Of a stretch of 64,000 nucleotides of DNA, positions 42,601 through 54,853 are shown one piece after another; within the stretch, counting starts at the first letter, position 1; each line of letters opens with the position of its first letter. Both the position numbers and the translations under genes were made by a program. Source of the stretch: Ananas comosus (taxonomy: Eukaryota > Streptophyta > Magnoliopsida > Poales > Bromeliaceae). The stretch covers positions 6,301,228-6,365,227 of the forward strand of contig NC_033632.1 in NCBI RefSeq assembly GCF_001540865.1, given 5' to 3'. Under the pieces are notes generated by a model, which searched no databases, was not told the DNA's origin, and saw nothing but the letters and a program-made list of their open reading frames with translations.

Positions 42601-42877
42601 AGGTTATAATTCTTATCAAGTTTCTTAGCACATGCAGTACACGTATTTAGACTAATTTAACATATATAGAAAAAAATACAATACTGTTGCTTTAGAAAAA
42701 TAAAAGATTTATTAGATTTTTTTTTTTTCATTTGTTCTCCGAGGCCTGGATGCCTTATTTTGTAGACGAGTTCATAACCTAAATGAATGAAGCGGTAGCA
42801 TGCTACCTTTTCTCAAAAAAAAGAGAGATTTTTTTTAATAATTCCTACTGTTGAAGAAAAAGTCATTTTCAATTTAA
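39694..42877. other. AT-rich stretch with local tandem duplications, no clear gene
   Basis: A 68-bp duplication lies at 40153-40220/40221-40288 (CTTTCGCCT...ATTGAG) and an 80-bp one at 40673-40752/40753-40832 (CAGTTTTAC...). A short coding-like piece at about 42186-42325 (a stop, then NVDLSKSTISFLHKRKVF and a final stop) may be the tail of a decayed gene or element. One N at 41181. Confidence 0.5.
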
Positions 42878-44724
42878 GGCCAATTTATATAAAATAAAAA
42901 ATTTATTAGTTTTGAGTTTTACCAAAAGTATGCCACATTTTTAGATTTTGCAGACTCGGACCGAATTTTTGGAAAAGTAACCAAAATATTCTTATTCCCT
43001 TTTCTCTCTCCTTATTTTTTCTCTCGTTTTTTTTTCTCTTTCTCTCCGAAGAGGGTGGCGGAGGCGGCCCGCCTCGTTTTTGTCCCGCGTGCCCTTGTCC
43101 TCACCCGCACCCTCCCTCCACTTTCCCCACTCTACCTTCCTCGCCTCCAACCCCGCTGCGACTTTTTCTCTTCGACCGTCCTCCACCGCTTCCTCGACCC
43201 TCCATGATGGTAGCGAAGACAGTGCCGTATCCCCTTCCTCCATCTTTGCTAGCGCATGCACCAACGCCGACGTCGGAGAAGGACTCAAAGAGAGTGCATG
43301 CGAGAGCAGAGTCGAGAAAGAAAATGCAGAAAATAAAAAATAAAAAGAATAAAAAATAAAATATAAAGAAAAATACTTTTTAATAAGAAAAAAAAAGAAA
43401 CTAAAGAGAAAAAAAAGAAGATGATGAAGTTGCACTATTTTAGAAAAAACTTGCACTCTTTTAGAAAAAAAATTATATTTTTTTGGATAAAAGTTGCACT
43501 ATTTGAACGAAAGTTACACTCTTTAGACAAAAATTACACTATTTCTCCTCCTCATCCTCCTCCTTCTTCTTCTCATTCCTCTTCGTTTTCGTGTGTTTCT
43601 TCTGTGCCCATCTCTTCTTCACCCTCCACTTCCGCCTTGCCTCTGCCCCGCGCACCCTCGCCCGTGCCCACGCACCTCCTGCCTTCTCGCCTCCAACCCC
43701 GCCAAGGTCGCGCCACGACCCTCTTTTTTTTTCTTTCCGACCCTCCATCGTCGGAGAGGAAAAAAAAAGGGTCGGAGAGAGATAGGCGGAGGATTTCCCG
43801 ACGGAAGTGGAGGGCAAAGAAGATATGGGCGCAGAATAAACAAATGAAAACGAAGGGGAAGGAGAAAAAAGAGAAAAAGGAGGAGAAGAAACAGTGTAAT
43901 TTTTGCCCAAATAGTGCAACTTTCATCCAAAAAAGATGAATTTTTCTCTCAAATAGTGTAAGTTTCTTCTAAAACAGTGCAAAATTCTCTTGAAATAGTG
44001 CAACGTTCCCTTAAAACAGTGCAACTTTATCATTTTCTTCTTTTCCTTCTGATTTTTTCATTTTTCTTGTAGAAAAAAGTATTTTTCTTTATATTTTATA
44101 TTTTATTCTTTTTTTTTTTATTTTCTACATTTTTTTTCTCGACTCAGCTCTCATCCGCACTCGCTCCGAGTTCTCTTTCTCCAGCGCCGGCGAAGGCGAA
44201 GGAAGAGGATGCAGTGCTGTCCTTACTACTGTCGTGGAGGATCGCTAAGGCGNAAAAAAGTATTTTTCTTTATATTTTATATTTTATTCTTTTTTTTTTT
44301 ATTTTCTACATTTTTTTTCTCGACTCAGCTCTCATCCGCACTCGCTCCGAGTTCTCTTTCTCCAGCGCCGGCGAAGGCGAGAGAGGCGTCGTCGTCAGAG
44401 ACGGTGGAGAAGGGTCGGAGAGGAAAAAAAAAGGTTCGCAGCGCGGCCTCGGCGGGGTCGAAGGCGAGGAAGGCGGAGGGAGGGATGGTAGGCGGGCGTG
44501 GACGAGGGTGCAAGGGACAAAGGCAAGGCGGGCCGCCTCTGCCTCCGTCGTCCTATTCGAAGATAAAGAAAAAAAAAAACAAGAGAAAAAAAAAAGAAAG
44601 AGAAAAGGGAATAAAGGATATTTTTTTCAGTTTTCTGAAAATCCGGCCCGAATATACAAAATCCAAAAAGATGGCCTACTTTTGCAAAAGCTCAAAACTA
44701 ATAATTTTTTAATGCAAATTGGCC
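42878..44724. mobile_element. Foldback/MULE-type element with long inverted repeats
   Basis: Both ends read inward GGCCAATTT then TTATTAGTTTTGAG, and the match continues for over 100 bases (AAAAGTANGCCA, GGATTTTG/AGATTTTG, TTATTCCCTTTTCTCT). Flanking nonamers TCAATTTAA and TAAATCTAA agree at 7 of 9, fitting an old Mutator-type duplication. Inside are arrays of AGTGCAACTTT-like units (about 25-bp spacing) in opposite orientations at 43424-43543 and 43905-44025, and three related GC-rich modules in alternating orientation. No transposase is visible. Frames here are low-complexity. Confidence 0.65.
44073..44380. repeat. Identical 127-bp tandem copies joined at an N
   Basis: Bases 44073-44199 recur at 44254-44380 with no difference seen. 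The second copy starts immediately after the N at 44253. An assembly join that repeats the same DNA is the simplest explanation. Confidence 0.85.
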
Positions 44725-45124
44725 TAAATCTAAAATTATTTACAAGTTTAAAAACAGGCCCAAAAGCAAATAGAAATAAAATCATCATTTTGAGGTAATC
44801 ACAACATCCCACTAATAAAAAAAAATAAATATCTGAAATGCAATTTTCAAATAAACGCAATCAAGCAAGAAATCATAGATAAGTCACTTCTAACTATATA
44901 CAGCTAACTTGTAAAAGACATAACTGTTACATTTCCAACTACATATAACAATTACCAAACCAATAGCTCCCCAACAACAACTCTTTGCGGAGCCTCTAAT
45001 CTGCACCAATGTGTCAGTTTGCTCCATCCAAGAATTTGTTGAATGCTTTTTAATAATAAAATTCAAAAAAAAAAATTTAAGAGATAAACTAATACATAGC
45101 AGAGAATCGGAAGTTTCTTAACAA

Positions 45125-45395
45125 TGCTTATTAAATAATACAAAACAACATTTATTCTTTAAAAACTTAAACTAGTAGAGAATGATATTTTTATATTTTA
45201 ATATTTAATACTCCCCCTCGCGTCTGGGCTCGAGACTTTTTGTAGGCCCATGAGACCATGACGTGAATTTGAATTAAATGCAAAAAAATTAATAACGCTA
45301 GAAGCCTGACGTGACTTAAATTCAAGATCTTTTACTCTGATACCATGTTAAGCAATCGTTATACTCTAAAAGCTTAAACTTTTAGAATGCAACAG
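45125..45395 (-). mobile_element. Second TRIM element, partly decayed
   Basis: Related to the TRIM at 1770-2064: LTR-like ATTAAATAAT...TTTAATA up to 45210, then a C-rich tract (CTCCCCCTCG), then CTCTGATACCA directly left of TGTTAAGC at 45346. On the minus strand that gives a TGGTATCAGAG primer-binding site. The right LTR is truncated or diverged. Confidence 0.55.
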
Positions 45396-46150
45396 TTAGT
45401 TAATCGTGCTTCGTTGGAAAGCACCCCACCGAAATTTTTTGTCCTAATTGCCAAGGAGAGTCTACACATATCAGATTAGCATGGAAACCAGTGTAACAAA
45501 CTGCAGGGTGAATTCACAGTTTGATTACATTTCATTCCCAAAAACTGATTTAAAGCACAAATATAATGCATTTCAATTCATTGAAGTACAAATCAAATTA
45601 ATTTTACCTGGACTTGGTACCAAAGGAGAAAATTCACACAGCTTATGTAATCGATTTCTACTTGCTTTTCACACATTAAATATATTTGTAACCAAATATG
45701 ACTATGGCAAATATTCTGTGGTTATGATATTAAAAGAAGAAGGAAATTTCCAGAAATAATAATACAAAACCTTATCATTTATTAAACATACAAATATACA
45801 GCACAAGCCACAATTATACCAATGACATCTCAGTCAAAGTGATGCTCTCAACTTGGATTATTAGATATAAAAAGAAAAAAGAAATCCAACATACAATCTC
45901 AGCTGCGCATATCTTGATTCTTTTTTAATTGGTTTACTAAACAAATATACTCCAACATACAACTCCAGCTGGAGATATATGGCTAATGCATCGGAAAAAA
46001 CAATGCCAATTTCAATAAATATCTCTTATTCTATTTCAAGCTTGTTAGAATATCGTGTTGCTTGACAACAAAAAGAATAAGATGTCAGGGTGTTTGATAA
46101 AAAATGATACAACAAAAATAGTAAGTAGCTAAGTGCATAGCATCCCACAG

Positions 46151-49100
46151 CTAGAAGTTCTTCAATATTCTATCTTTGGGTACACCATCAGCTACAAGCA
46201 CCGATGTAATCTCCTGCAATTTGGAAAGTGGAGATCAACATCATAATCAGTAGTCCTTCTAAGCACTTAGGTATTGCTGGGATTGTTAAACACGGTATTA
46301 TAAATAATTAGAGAATTGGCACTAATACGCTAAACACAAAATGATTATTTCAAACAAACACCAACCACTTAGTTTCAAGCAGAGATTCGCGCAGATAATA
46401 TAGAGAGAAACAAAAATGCTTGACCTAGTCTATTGTTTAAACTTTCAAGAACCTCCTGAATATTCAAAACATCTCCTGCTTTTGGTGTTCTTCTGTATAC
46501 ACCCATCTTTAATTTTAAACTTCCCTAATTGGGTTGCTAGGATAAGATGTGGGTCCATATATCATCCTGGATGTGGTTTTGGAAATTTCTTTTACGATAG
46601 GTAATTACATAAAACCAGCAATGATCTTGAAGGAGGTAAGTAACAATAGCATAAATTATTTGAAACTCTCCACAATAATCAGCGGCAAATACATTGTGGT
46701 TTCTATCAGAGTAAACGAGACACGAGTACATGATGGATCCAACTTCCAGACTATTAGCCCAGGATAGATAACTAGATATTGATCATAGCTTAATAAGATA
46801 GTAAATTGCCTGATTAGACCTGGAGGTGATATGCCATAGATCATACTGATACAGATTTATAACAAGAAAGGAAACAGAGAGAATTGTTTTGATTTTAAAT
46901 CCCTAGTTTTTCTTTCTGCTGACATCTAAACAGGCTTTTATTATAAAATTTTGGATCTGATTACAGAACTCAGGACCTAGAGGTGAACTCGACTAGAACT
47001 TTTATTTAGGTCATATTAAGATTTTTTTTGTAAGTAATTGTGGAGGAGTAATCACTTTAGCGTACAACATTTGACAAGCACATTCCTCACCAGCCATCAG
47101 TTCTGTCTTCAGAACTTCAGTATTAAGTTTTTATCAAAAGAAAAGCCTAATAATGACGCAATGTGACACTCCTTTAGATGATAGATTAAAGGAAGTACTT
47201 AACTACAAAATGGAATAAACGTCAAAGACTACATTGTTACAATTTAAATATTGAGGATGAAACTGCAATGCTGGGCTATCTCTGGAACCAAATTTGTCAC
47301 TTATCTTACAAATACAAATGTCGAAAACAAATATAAACTATAAGAAAACAAATATAAACTATAAGAAGAATCATTGATGACTTCAGATCAATATCATAAT
47401 ATCAGTACAACAATTGATATTAGTAAAGGAAATAACCAGTGAAAGCTTTAAGGGACATACCAAACATCAAAAGTAACCAAGACAGAAAACATTGCAGAAT
47501 AGAATAGTTCAGTAACATTAGTAATAAATAAGAATTAAGAATAAACATTTGCACACCTCTGTCATTTGCTTGTGGCCACAGAGCACAGCTCCTGTTGAAG
47601 AAGGATCTACAATTTTTTCGGCTCTTGAAAATGCATTCTGAAAATGATTCAAAAAATTCTTATAAACAAAGGAAGCCAACTCTCAAGGACAATCTAAAAC
47701 TGAAAGATGTGGTCTCTGTTGGGCCTAAGCCGAAGCTTCCACAGAAGTGCTGTTGGCTGAAGCTGTTTAAAAAGGCACCAAAAACTTATAAATCGCATGC
47801 CCCAAAAATTGGTTTCCAAGGCTTCTGCTTTTGGGCTAATAAGCTCATTTCAGCTTCCCGCCACAACAAAAGCTCCAAACTTCTTCGTTTGCCGAACACC
47901 TCACTGCTGCTTTCTAAATAGAGAAGCTATATAAAATCCAGGCCAAAGATACACAAAATTTTACCTGCACATAGCCTTGTTTGCCTTTCCATCTATTGTC
48001 TGGTCTTGACAAAACAGGTAAAATTCTAACACCAGTGGACTCCCAATCCTTGAACTTGTCCTAAGGAAATAGTGGAACAAAAAATGGCTTTTAGAGTTTA
48101 GACTAATACAATACCCTCAACATTAAGATAACAAGAGTAAACTATTTAAGTAAATGTCCTTCTCGAACCTGATATGCCATTCTATCAAGGTTTCTAGCTC
48201 CGTAATAAAGCCTCACGTCAGCTCTTTTATTTGCATTAAATCCTGACTCGATGAGTGAGCGGATTGGGCTGCGATGACGTTATCACAAATAAGTAAAATG
48301 GAAGAGGTTATAATAAAAAAACTAGTACCAAGTCATTATCAATATACTAGTGAAGGCCCGCGCTTCGCGGCGGGACATTTATATAATTTTTAAAATATTT
48401 AAATACTTTTTTTTAATTTTTTAATTTTTAAATCTAATTTTAAAATTTAAACTTCAAAAATGAAGAGAGTAAAATTTAAAAAAATGTTTAAATAGAGAGA
48501 AATAAAAAAAATTAAAATCTGAAACACCCAATTAAAATTAAAATAAACGCTGTATGCTAACTATTAAATTTAAAATCTAAATATAAAAATATAAAATCTG
48601 TAAATTTAAATTTTAAAATCTCTCTCTCTTTCTCCCTCTGGCTCTCTCTCTCTCTCTTTCTCCCTCATCGCTCCCCTCTCCCTCTTCTTCTCTTCCCTAT
48701 CTCACTCAAGTCCGTCTCCCCCACCCCCCCCACCCGCTTTGCCGCCTAACCAGCCCCGGCGTTGTGCCCCTCAGCGCCGCGCTCCGCCCTGTTGCCACGC
48801 ACGCTGCCGCCGGGCCACGCTGCAGGGAGGCCATCGGCCCGCGCCGGAGTCAGCGGCGGGAGCCGCCCTGCGCGCGACGGCGCACGCAGCCCCCCTCGCG
48901 CCTGAGGGCAGAGGGGGAGAGGGGAGGGAGGAGAGAGAGTGGGTGGAGGGAGGACGAGGGGATCGAGAGAGACGGGTGGGGGGGAGGGGGGAGAGGGAGG
49001 ACAGGAAGAGAGCGGAGGGGGCGAGAAGAAAAGACGGTCTATGGGAAGAAAGAGAGGGGCGGGCCCAAGCACCGCGGTGCGTGAGTCGGTGCAGGGCGCG

Positions 49101-52100
49101 GGCGCGGGCACCCGACGCGGTGAGGGTCCGGCACGTGAGAGAGAGAGGAGGGGAGGGTGGGAGAGAGCTGGGAGAGAGGAGACGAGAGCCGCCGTGCCGC
49201 GGGGGGCGCGTGGTCGGGTACCCGGCACCCCCGGTCCCTCTCTCTCTCTATCTCTCTCTCGCTCTCCCGCGCGACCCTCGCGCGGAAGGCGCGCGGGCGC
49301 GGGCGCGGGCCCCTTGGGACCCCTCTTGTCCCCCCTCTCTCTCTCTCCCTCTCTCTCTCTGTCTGCTCTCTCTCTATCTCTCTCTCTCTCTGCTCTCTCT
49401 CCCTCCCTCTCTCTCTGTTCTCTCTCTCTCCCTCTCTCTCTCTCTCTCTCGCGCGAGGCTCCCGCAAAACGCGGGGAGCTCGCCGTACAAACTCTCGATT
49501 ATATAGTTATATAGATTGTTTGCTAAAGATTTTTTCACTAAACAAAAAAAGGATGCTTACTTTTCTAGCAGGAAACTATGAATACGACAGTCTTCATCCA
49601 ACAAAAAATTATCATTAAAGTACAAAAAGAGGAACTTCATTTCCATTTTGAATAGAAATTACAGGAGAAAAAGTGAAAAAAAAAAAGGTAAGAAAAAAAA
49701 AATTAAACCAAAAAATAAGAATAATGCAATAATATCATTATACAGGCAGTGCAGAGTAAAATTTTATGAAATGGGAGTGTTGAATCATCATAATTAAGGC
49801 CTGGAATCATAAACTGGATAATCACCATGATCAAATGTATCTTATATTTAAGAAGAAAGCGAGAATCACGAACGTTCCAGATAATTAAGCTAAGGATGTT
49901 ATTAACTATAATCAAGCCAGCAGAATTCAAAATTGAATTATTACACCAGCTGAAAGGGTCCATGCTGCTCAGCAGAGCAATTATTTTTGAAGAGGCATTG
50001 ACTATGAATGTGACCTCTAGGAAGGCCTTCCTACTTCTATGTGGCATCCTTATAATACTTCTTAGGGCCACAAAACACCTTTCTTCCTCCCTCAGCATGC
50101 TCTACCTAGCAAGTGACATTCGACACCTTATTACCTGGTTAACAACAATTTGTGACTTCTACATTTTTTTGTGCTATAATGAAAGATCCAGCAGATCTGT
50201 ACTCTTCGCCCATGCCTGGCTTGGTATTGGAAGAAGATTTATTGCCTCAAGGTAAATGATGTAATAAGATTTCTGTAATGGAAAGATATAAAAGCAACAT
50301 ACGTTACCTGCATTTTCCACCTCCAAATTTTAGCTTTATTAGTTTCATTGCATTCATTACCAATTGATTCCAGTTGTCCAATTTGAAATTGCTTCTACTA
50401 GCTACAGCAGGAAGTTTGTAGAAGGATTATAATGAAAAGCTATTACTGCAAAAAAAAATTAAGCTACAGTAAAACAGTACTTTTGCAGAACTCCAGCCAG
50501 ATTAAACAATCCATAATTTCCTGATTCAAATTTTCATCAGGAAAATTAAATAAAAATAGTCTATCAAGTAAAATTTTTAAGTAGAAAAAATTAAATTAAA
50601 AAATAGTCTATCAGTTAAAATTCTTAACCCCTGCCACCCCCTACAAAAGAAAAAAAAACAAAATAGGATCCTAGTAACGCCTGTTCTAAGAAGTGACGGT
50701 CTCTCTTCCAATTTTCTGCCTTTAATAACCTAGTTCTTCTCTTTATTTTTTTGAGTAAATAAATGTATTTAAGACCAAATTTATTCATTTGCTTAACCAT
50801 TAATGTTTCTAATTCACAAAAAAAATATACACTCTCTCTCCAATTCTATCAATCATGCCAAACAAGAAAAATGAACCAGGTGACATGACAATATTTTTTT
50901 TGGTGCACTCATATGAACAACAATGAACCTTAACCATTTTCAATAGTCATGACTCATGATAATATGTCATGGTAAAATGGACAAAATCAAGCCTACATAT
51001 ACTCAAATGAACAAAACTTGATTCTAGTCATTCATGTCGAATCCTTTTGACCCTATCCAAACTACTTACTAAAATGGGAGAAAGGTCAAATTATTTATAG
51101 TGTAGGACAATATTTGCTTGATCATTAATTATTGACCTTGAGCATTAGGTCAGGTTTCATAGGATAAAATAATTAAGACATTTGTCTGTCATAGAAAAAT
51201 AAAGATCAGTGAAAAAGAAAAATCAAGATCAGTGTAATACATGTATGCTGATAAAGAATCATGTTTTGCCTTAAATTTCTCTTATTAGGAATCTGTTTTC
51301 ATACACTTCCTTTCAAATGGAATGCTAGTTTGATTACCGCAATAGGCACTATAGTAAAACCCTATGTCAAAGGTTAAAGTTACAATTGCCCACTAGCACT
51401 AATAACTCGCTGGGCCCAAACAATCGGCCCAAAATACATAAACCCAATTATTACTTCTAAGGATACCCTCCAGATATATCCATGCTATACAAGTTTCCTA
51501 TACAATGTGGAACTAAACTTGGATTGTCACAGACTCCCCCTATTTTTAAGCCCTGACGTTTTCGTCAGGCTCGAATCACACTTCCAACTAGCCAACCTCC
51601 TCTGATATCAAATATAAAGGCTCAACCCACTAGCACTAATAATTCATTGGACCCAAACCACAAACCCAAAATACTTAAACCCAATTATTATTATTAAGGT
51701 TCCTAGTCCTCCATTTATACCCTAACATTCTCGTCAGGTTCTATTCCTAGCTCAAGATCACCAGACGATTTGAGATTCATCTCACACTTTCGGCTAGCAA
51801 ACTGACTTTCATACTAATTGTAACGACCAGGCCCACTAGTATTAATAACTCGCTGGGCTACATACCACCAGTTCAAAATGCTTAAACCCAGTTATCAGTT
51901 CTAGTATGCTCGTCGCATATAAGCTCCTCACGCTCTTTCACATTATCCGATGTGGGACTATTGGAGTGTCACAATAAGAAAAAAAAAATCAAGATCAGTA
52001 TAATACATGTTTTCTGATAAAGAATCATGTTTTGCCTTAAATTTCTTTTATTAGGATCGGTTTTCATACACTTTCTTTCAAATGGAATGCAAGTATGATT

Positions 52101-53127
52101 TCCACATTGGGCACTACAGTAAAACCCTGTGTCAAAAGTTAAAGTTACAATTACTAGTCTTTATTAGTAACAAACCTATGAAGAATCCAAAATTCCATTC
52201 CTGTACTAATCCTATTATATTCTTTATAAAAGTTGTTCCTATCCTACAACAATCCAATCTAGGACACCATTCGAATTTAGAGAAGTGTCAGAATATTGAA
52301 ATGGATTGTGTGGTTTATCTAACAGGGCATATCTACTGTAACTTGTTTTGTCATATAAAGACAAAACATGAACCATCATATCTAATGTAACTAGTTTCTT
52401 ATCGAATAAAAGCTTCAATTACATGGTAAGTTATGAAATCTTCATGTAACCACATTAAGGTCTCCAGCTACTCTAATGACACCATATATGATCTTGTGTT
52501 CACAATTTTAGATGCAATCAAACTGAAGGGAAGTCAGTATGAATAGCACCAATAAAATCTACTAAAAATCTCCTTTCTCAGTTCCCTTTATCAAGTTTTA
52601 AACATCACTAGGGGAAAAATCAGATTATCTTGCTGCAAGATATACAGCGCCAAAATATAAATGGGAAAATTGAGCTCATCAATCTGATAAACAAACTAGT
52701 TTCAGATCCCAGAAAGTAAAGGATGCAACTCCATTTACTAAGGAACAAATAATCAAAGAAAGTTCAACAACGATCTAATTTCTACAAATGACTGCTCATC
52801 AATGATTGTAACAACAAAAGACGAAGACAAGGAAGAAAATCCCAGACCTAAGTTTGGTACTCCCTTCTACTCATGATTACCAATCACATGCCTTTATTGA
52901 AAATTTCCGAGTTTTGTTGCTGAAGAAAGCTACAGAGAAAAAAATTCAGAACAAACTGCATCTCCTATCTTTAACAACTACATCTCCTATCTTTATACCT
53001 ATCTTAAAATTAGTTAAGCATCAACTCTTTCAGAAAACAATCAATTCAACTCACTAGAACAGAAATGAGGAATTTCCACAATACTACTCTGCTGACTGCT
53101 GATCAATAATGTAATCAACAAAAGGGA

Positions 53128-53158
<31 letters not shown>

Positions 53159-54448
53159 AAGAAGAAGAAGAAGAAGAAAATCTTGCCCCTAAAATTTCTA
53201 CTAATTGCTACTAAAGAATGCCTCGGGTTCACAAAATCAATGAACCACCACAGTCGAGCTACAGAACAAATGATTCAGAACAAACTATTATAGCTCCAAT
53301 CTTTGATCCTAACCTACAATTAATTAAGCATCAAATATTCCATCATGCCTTTAGAAAATTTGGTGTTCCCTCCTACTCATGATTGTAACTTGAATGCCTT
53401 CAGATAACATTTAAAGAGCTAATGCCGAATAACAAATTCAGAACATACTAAATCTTCAATCTTCATTCCAAAACTAAAATTACTTAACCATCAACTCTTT
53501 CATCCCACAATCATTTCAACTAAATTCAATAGAAAGGGTAATTTTCCATATATTATATTTTCTCATTAGAAAAGTAATAAAAAAACGAAACAAAAAATAA
53601 TCAAGAAGAAAAAAAGAATCTTGCCTCGTGCCCCTAAAGTTTCTACTTTTTTCTTGAAAGGAAAAAAAAAAATAATAAAGCGTTTAGCTAATATATCAAT
53701 CGACCAACGCAAATCGATATATAGAGCAAAAGATTAAGAACAAACTACTATAGCTCTCATCTCTAACCCGAATAACCTACAATTAGTTAAGCATCAACTA
53801 TTCCTCCATGCGCGTCTAACATATTAGAATAATAAAGGACACGAATTCGGACCTGATCCCCGATCCGGTGGCGAAGATGAGGACGGTAGGGAAAGCGTGA
53901 GGCGGCGAGATCCGCTCGATCGCGAACCCCCTCCCCATCACCGCGCTAACCTCGACGACGTCCCCGTCGCGTAGACCGCACAGGAGCTCGGCGGTCGATC
54001 CGGGGACGCGCTTGACGAGGAACTCGAAGCGGAGGGTCCCGGCGGAGGAGGGGATCATCGGGGGAGGGGAGGCGATGGCGAGGAAGGTGGGCTTGGCCTC
54101 GGCGGCGGCGGAGGCGGCGGAGGGGAGGCGGAGCTGGAGGTACTGGCCGGGGGCGGTGTGGGCGGCGGCTAGGTCGGGGGCGTCGGAGAGGTCGAGGGCG
54201 ACGTGGAAGAGGGAGGCGTCGGCGGAGGCGGGGGCGACGAGGGCGAGGGGCGCCGGGGTCCAGAGGGATGCGGCGGCGTCGTGGTGGCGCACGGCGGAGG
54301 CGACGGCGGAGAGGTGGCGGCGGAGGCGGCGGAGGGGGAGGGGACGGGGCATGTGGGGGAAAGGGAGGAGGAGAGAGGAGGAGGAGGAGGAGGAGGAGGA
54401 GAGGGAGAGCGTTGGGGGCGAGAGGAGGTGGAGCGTAGTGGCCGCCAT
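46151..54448 (-). CDS. Ferredoxin-NADP reductase-like plastid oxidoreductase (fruit protein pKIWI502 type), five exons
   Basis: Exons are complement(53853-54448), (48169-48268), (47965-48060), (47557-47637) and (46151-46213). They join in phases 2, 0, 0, 0 to 311 residues, close to the known family length. Residues 1-55 are Ser/Leu/Pro-rich, like a chloroplast transit peptide. The FAD-binding half contains PGQYLQLRLPS and GDVVEVSAVMGRGF. The NAD(P)-binding half starts at FATGSGISPIRSLIES, which spans the first splice junction, and includes RADVRLYYGARNLDRMAYQ, then SRPDNRWKGKQGYVQ and AVLCGHKQMTE. It ends ILKNF, with the terminal aromatic residue typical of the fold. Predicted role: electron transfer between NAD(P)H and an unknown partner, probably in plastids. 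Exon 1 is strongly GC-rich and the others are AT-rich. Intron 1 (5.6 kb) holds repeats. An N at 54487 and a MITE lie directly upstream of the ATG. Confidence 0.9.
48345..49510. other. Intronic insertion-like block, GC-rich and CT-microsatellite-rich
   Basis: The block runs from ACTAGTGAAGGCCCGCGCTT, a hairpin-prone GC start, to AACTCTCGATTATATAGTTA, and contrasts sharply with the AT-rich intron around it. The interior is AT-rich at first, then very GC-rich (48730-49310), then mostly CT repeats (49325-49450). Long frames on both strands are compositional artefacts. It is probably a repeat element of a class I cannot name. Confidence 0.45.
49511..51220. other. Intron 1 of the oxidoreductase gene, nothing recognised
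   Basis: AT-rich sequence. The frame at 49827-50255 has no family features I recognise. Confidence 0.5.
51221..52157. repeat. Direct duplication of about 172 bp enclosing TRIM LTR copies
   Basis: Segments 51221-51392 and 51986-52157 are close copies (both contain AAAGAATCATGTTTTGCCTT). Between them lie three LTR-like units of the TGTAACGACC family (about 51393, 51633 and 51832), the last ending GATGTGGGACTATTGGAGTG and TCACA at 51973. The arrangement suggests a TRIM insertion plus unequal recombination inside the intron. Confidence 0.6.
53132..53177. repeat. (AAG)n microsatellite
   Basis: About 15 GAA/AAG units in intron 1 of the oxidoreductase gene. Confidence 0.95.
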
Positions 54449-54496
54449 GGGCGTGGGTCACGTGGGTTTCTTTTTGTAGGAGAAGANTTTTTTTTT

Positions 54497-54853
54497 CGGA
54501 AAACTTCGAATACCACCTTATGGTTTCACAGTTTCTCACTTTAGTATCTTATGGTTTAAAGTGTATCAATTTAGTAGTATTTTGTAGTTTAATTTTTATC
54601 TTTTTAGTATCGATTTTACTAATTTTTTCGTTAAATTAGTGACAAAGTTACATTAAAGAGTACTAAAGTGAATATTCGATAAACCTAAGTAGGATATCTA
54701 AAGTTTTTTTGTATATAATTTAACGAAATATTAACGAAAAAGCTGATAAAAAGATAAAAATAAAACCACAGAACACTAATTTGATACACTTTAAACCACA
54801 AGGTACTAAAGTGAAAGAATGTGAAACCATAGGGGTGGTATTTGAAGTTTACC
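54497..54853. mobile_element. MULE-type MITE 48 bp upstream of the oxidoreductase ATG
   Basis: Same family as 35299-35911 and 55906-56262. The left end GGAAAACTTCGAATACCAC is mirrored by GTGGTATTTGAAGTTTACCC. Flanks are T-runs, so a 9-bp duplication cannot be told from simple sequence. The left boundary is near an N at 54487. It must overlap the promoter or leader of the gene. Confidence 0.7.

Noticed and set aside
43080..44800. Many Ser/Arg/Lys-rich frames
   Set aside because: They are low-complexity products of the foldback element, present on both strands because it is palindromic.
48739..49618. Frames up to 255 residues, Arg/Glu/Ser/Leu-rich
   Set aside because: They translate GA/CT microsatellites and GC-rich repeats inside an intron.
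53946..54544. Frames of 113-197 residues in other frames at the oxidoreductase start
   Set aside because: They are shadows of its GC-rich first exon and cross the N at 54487.
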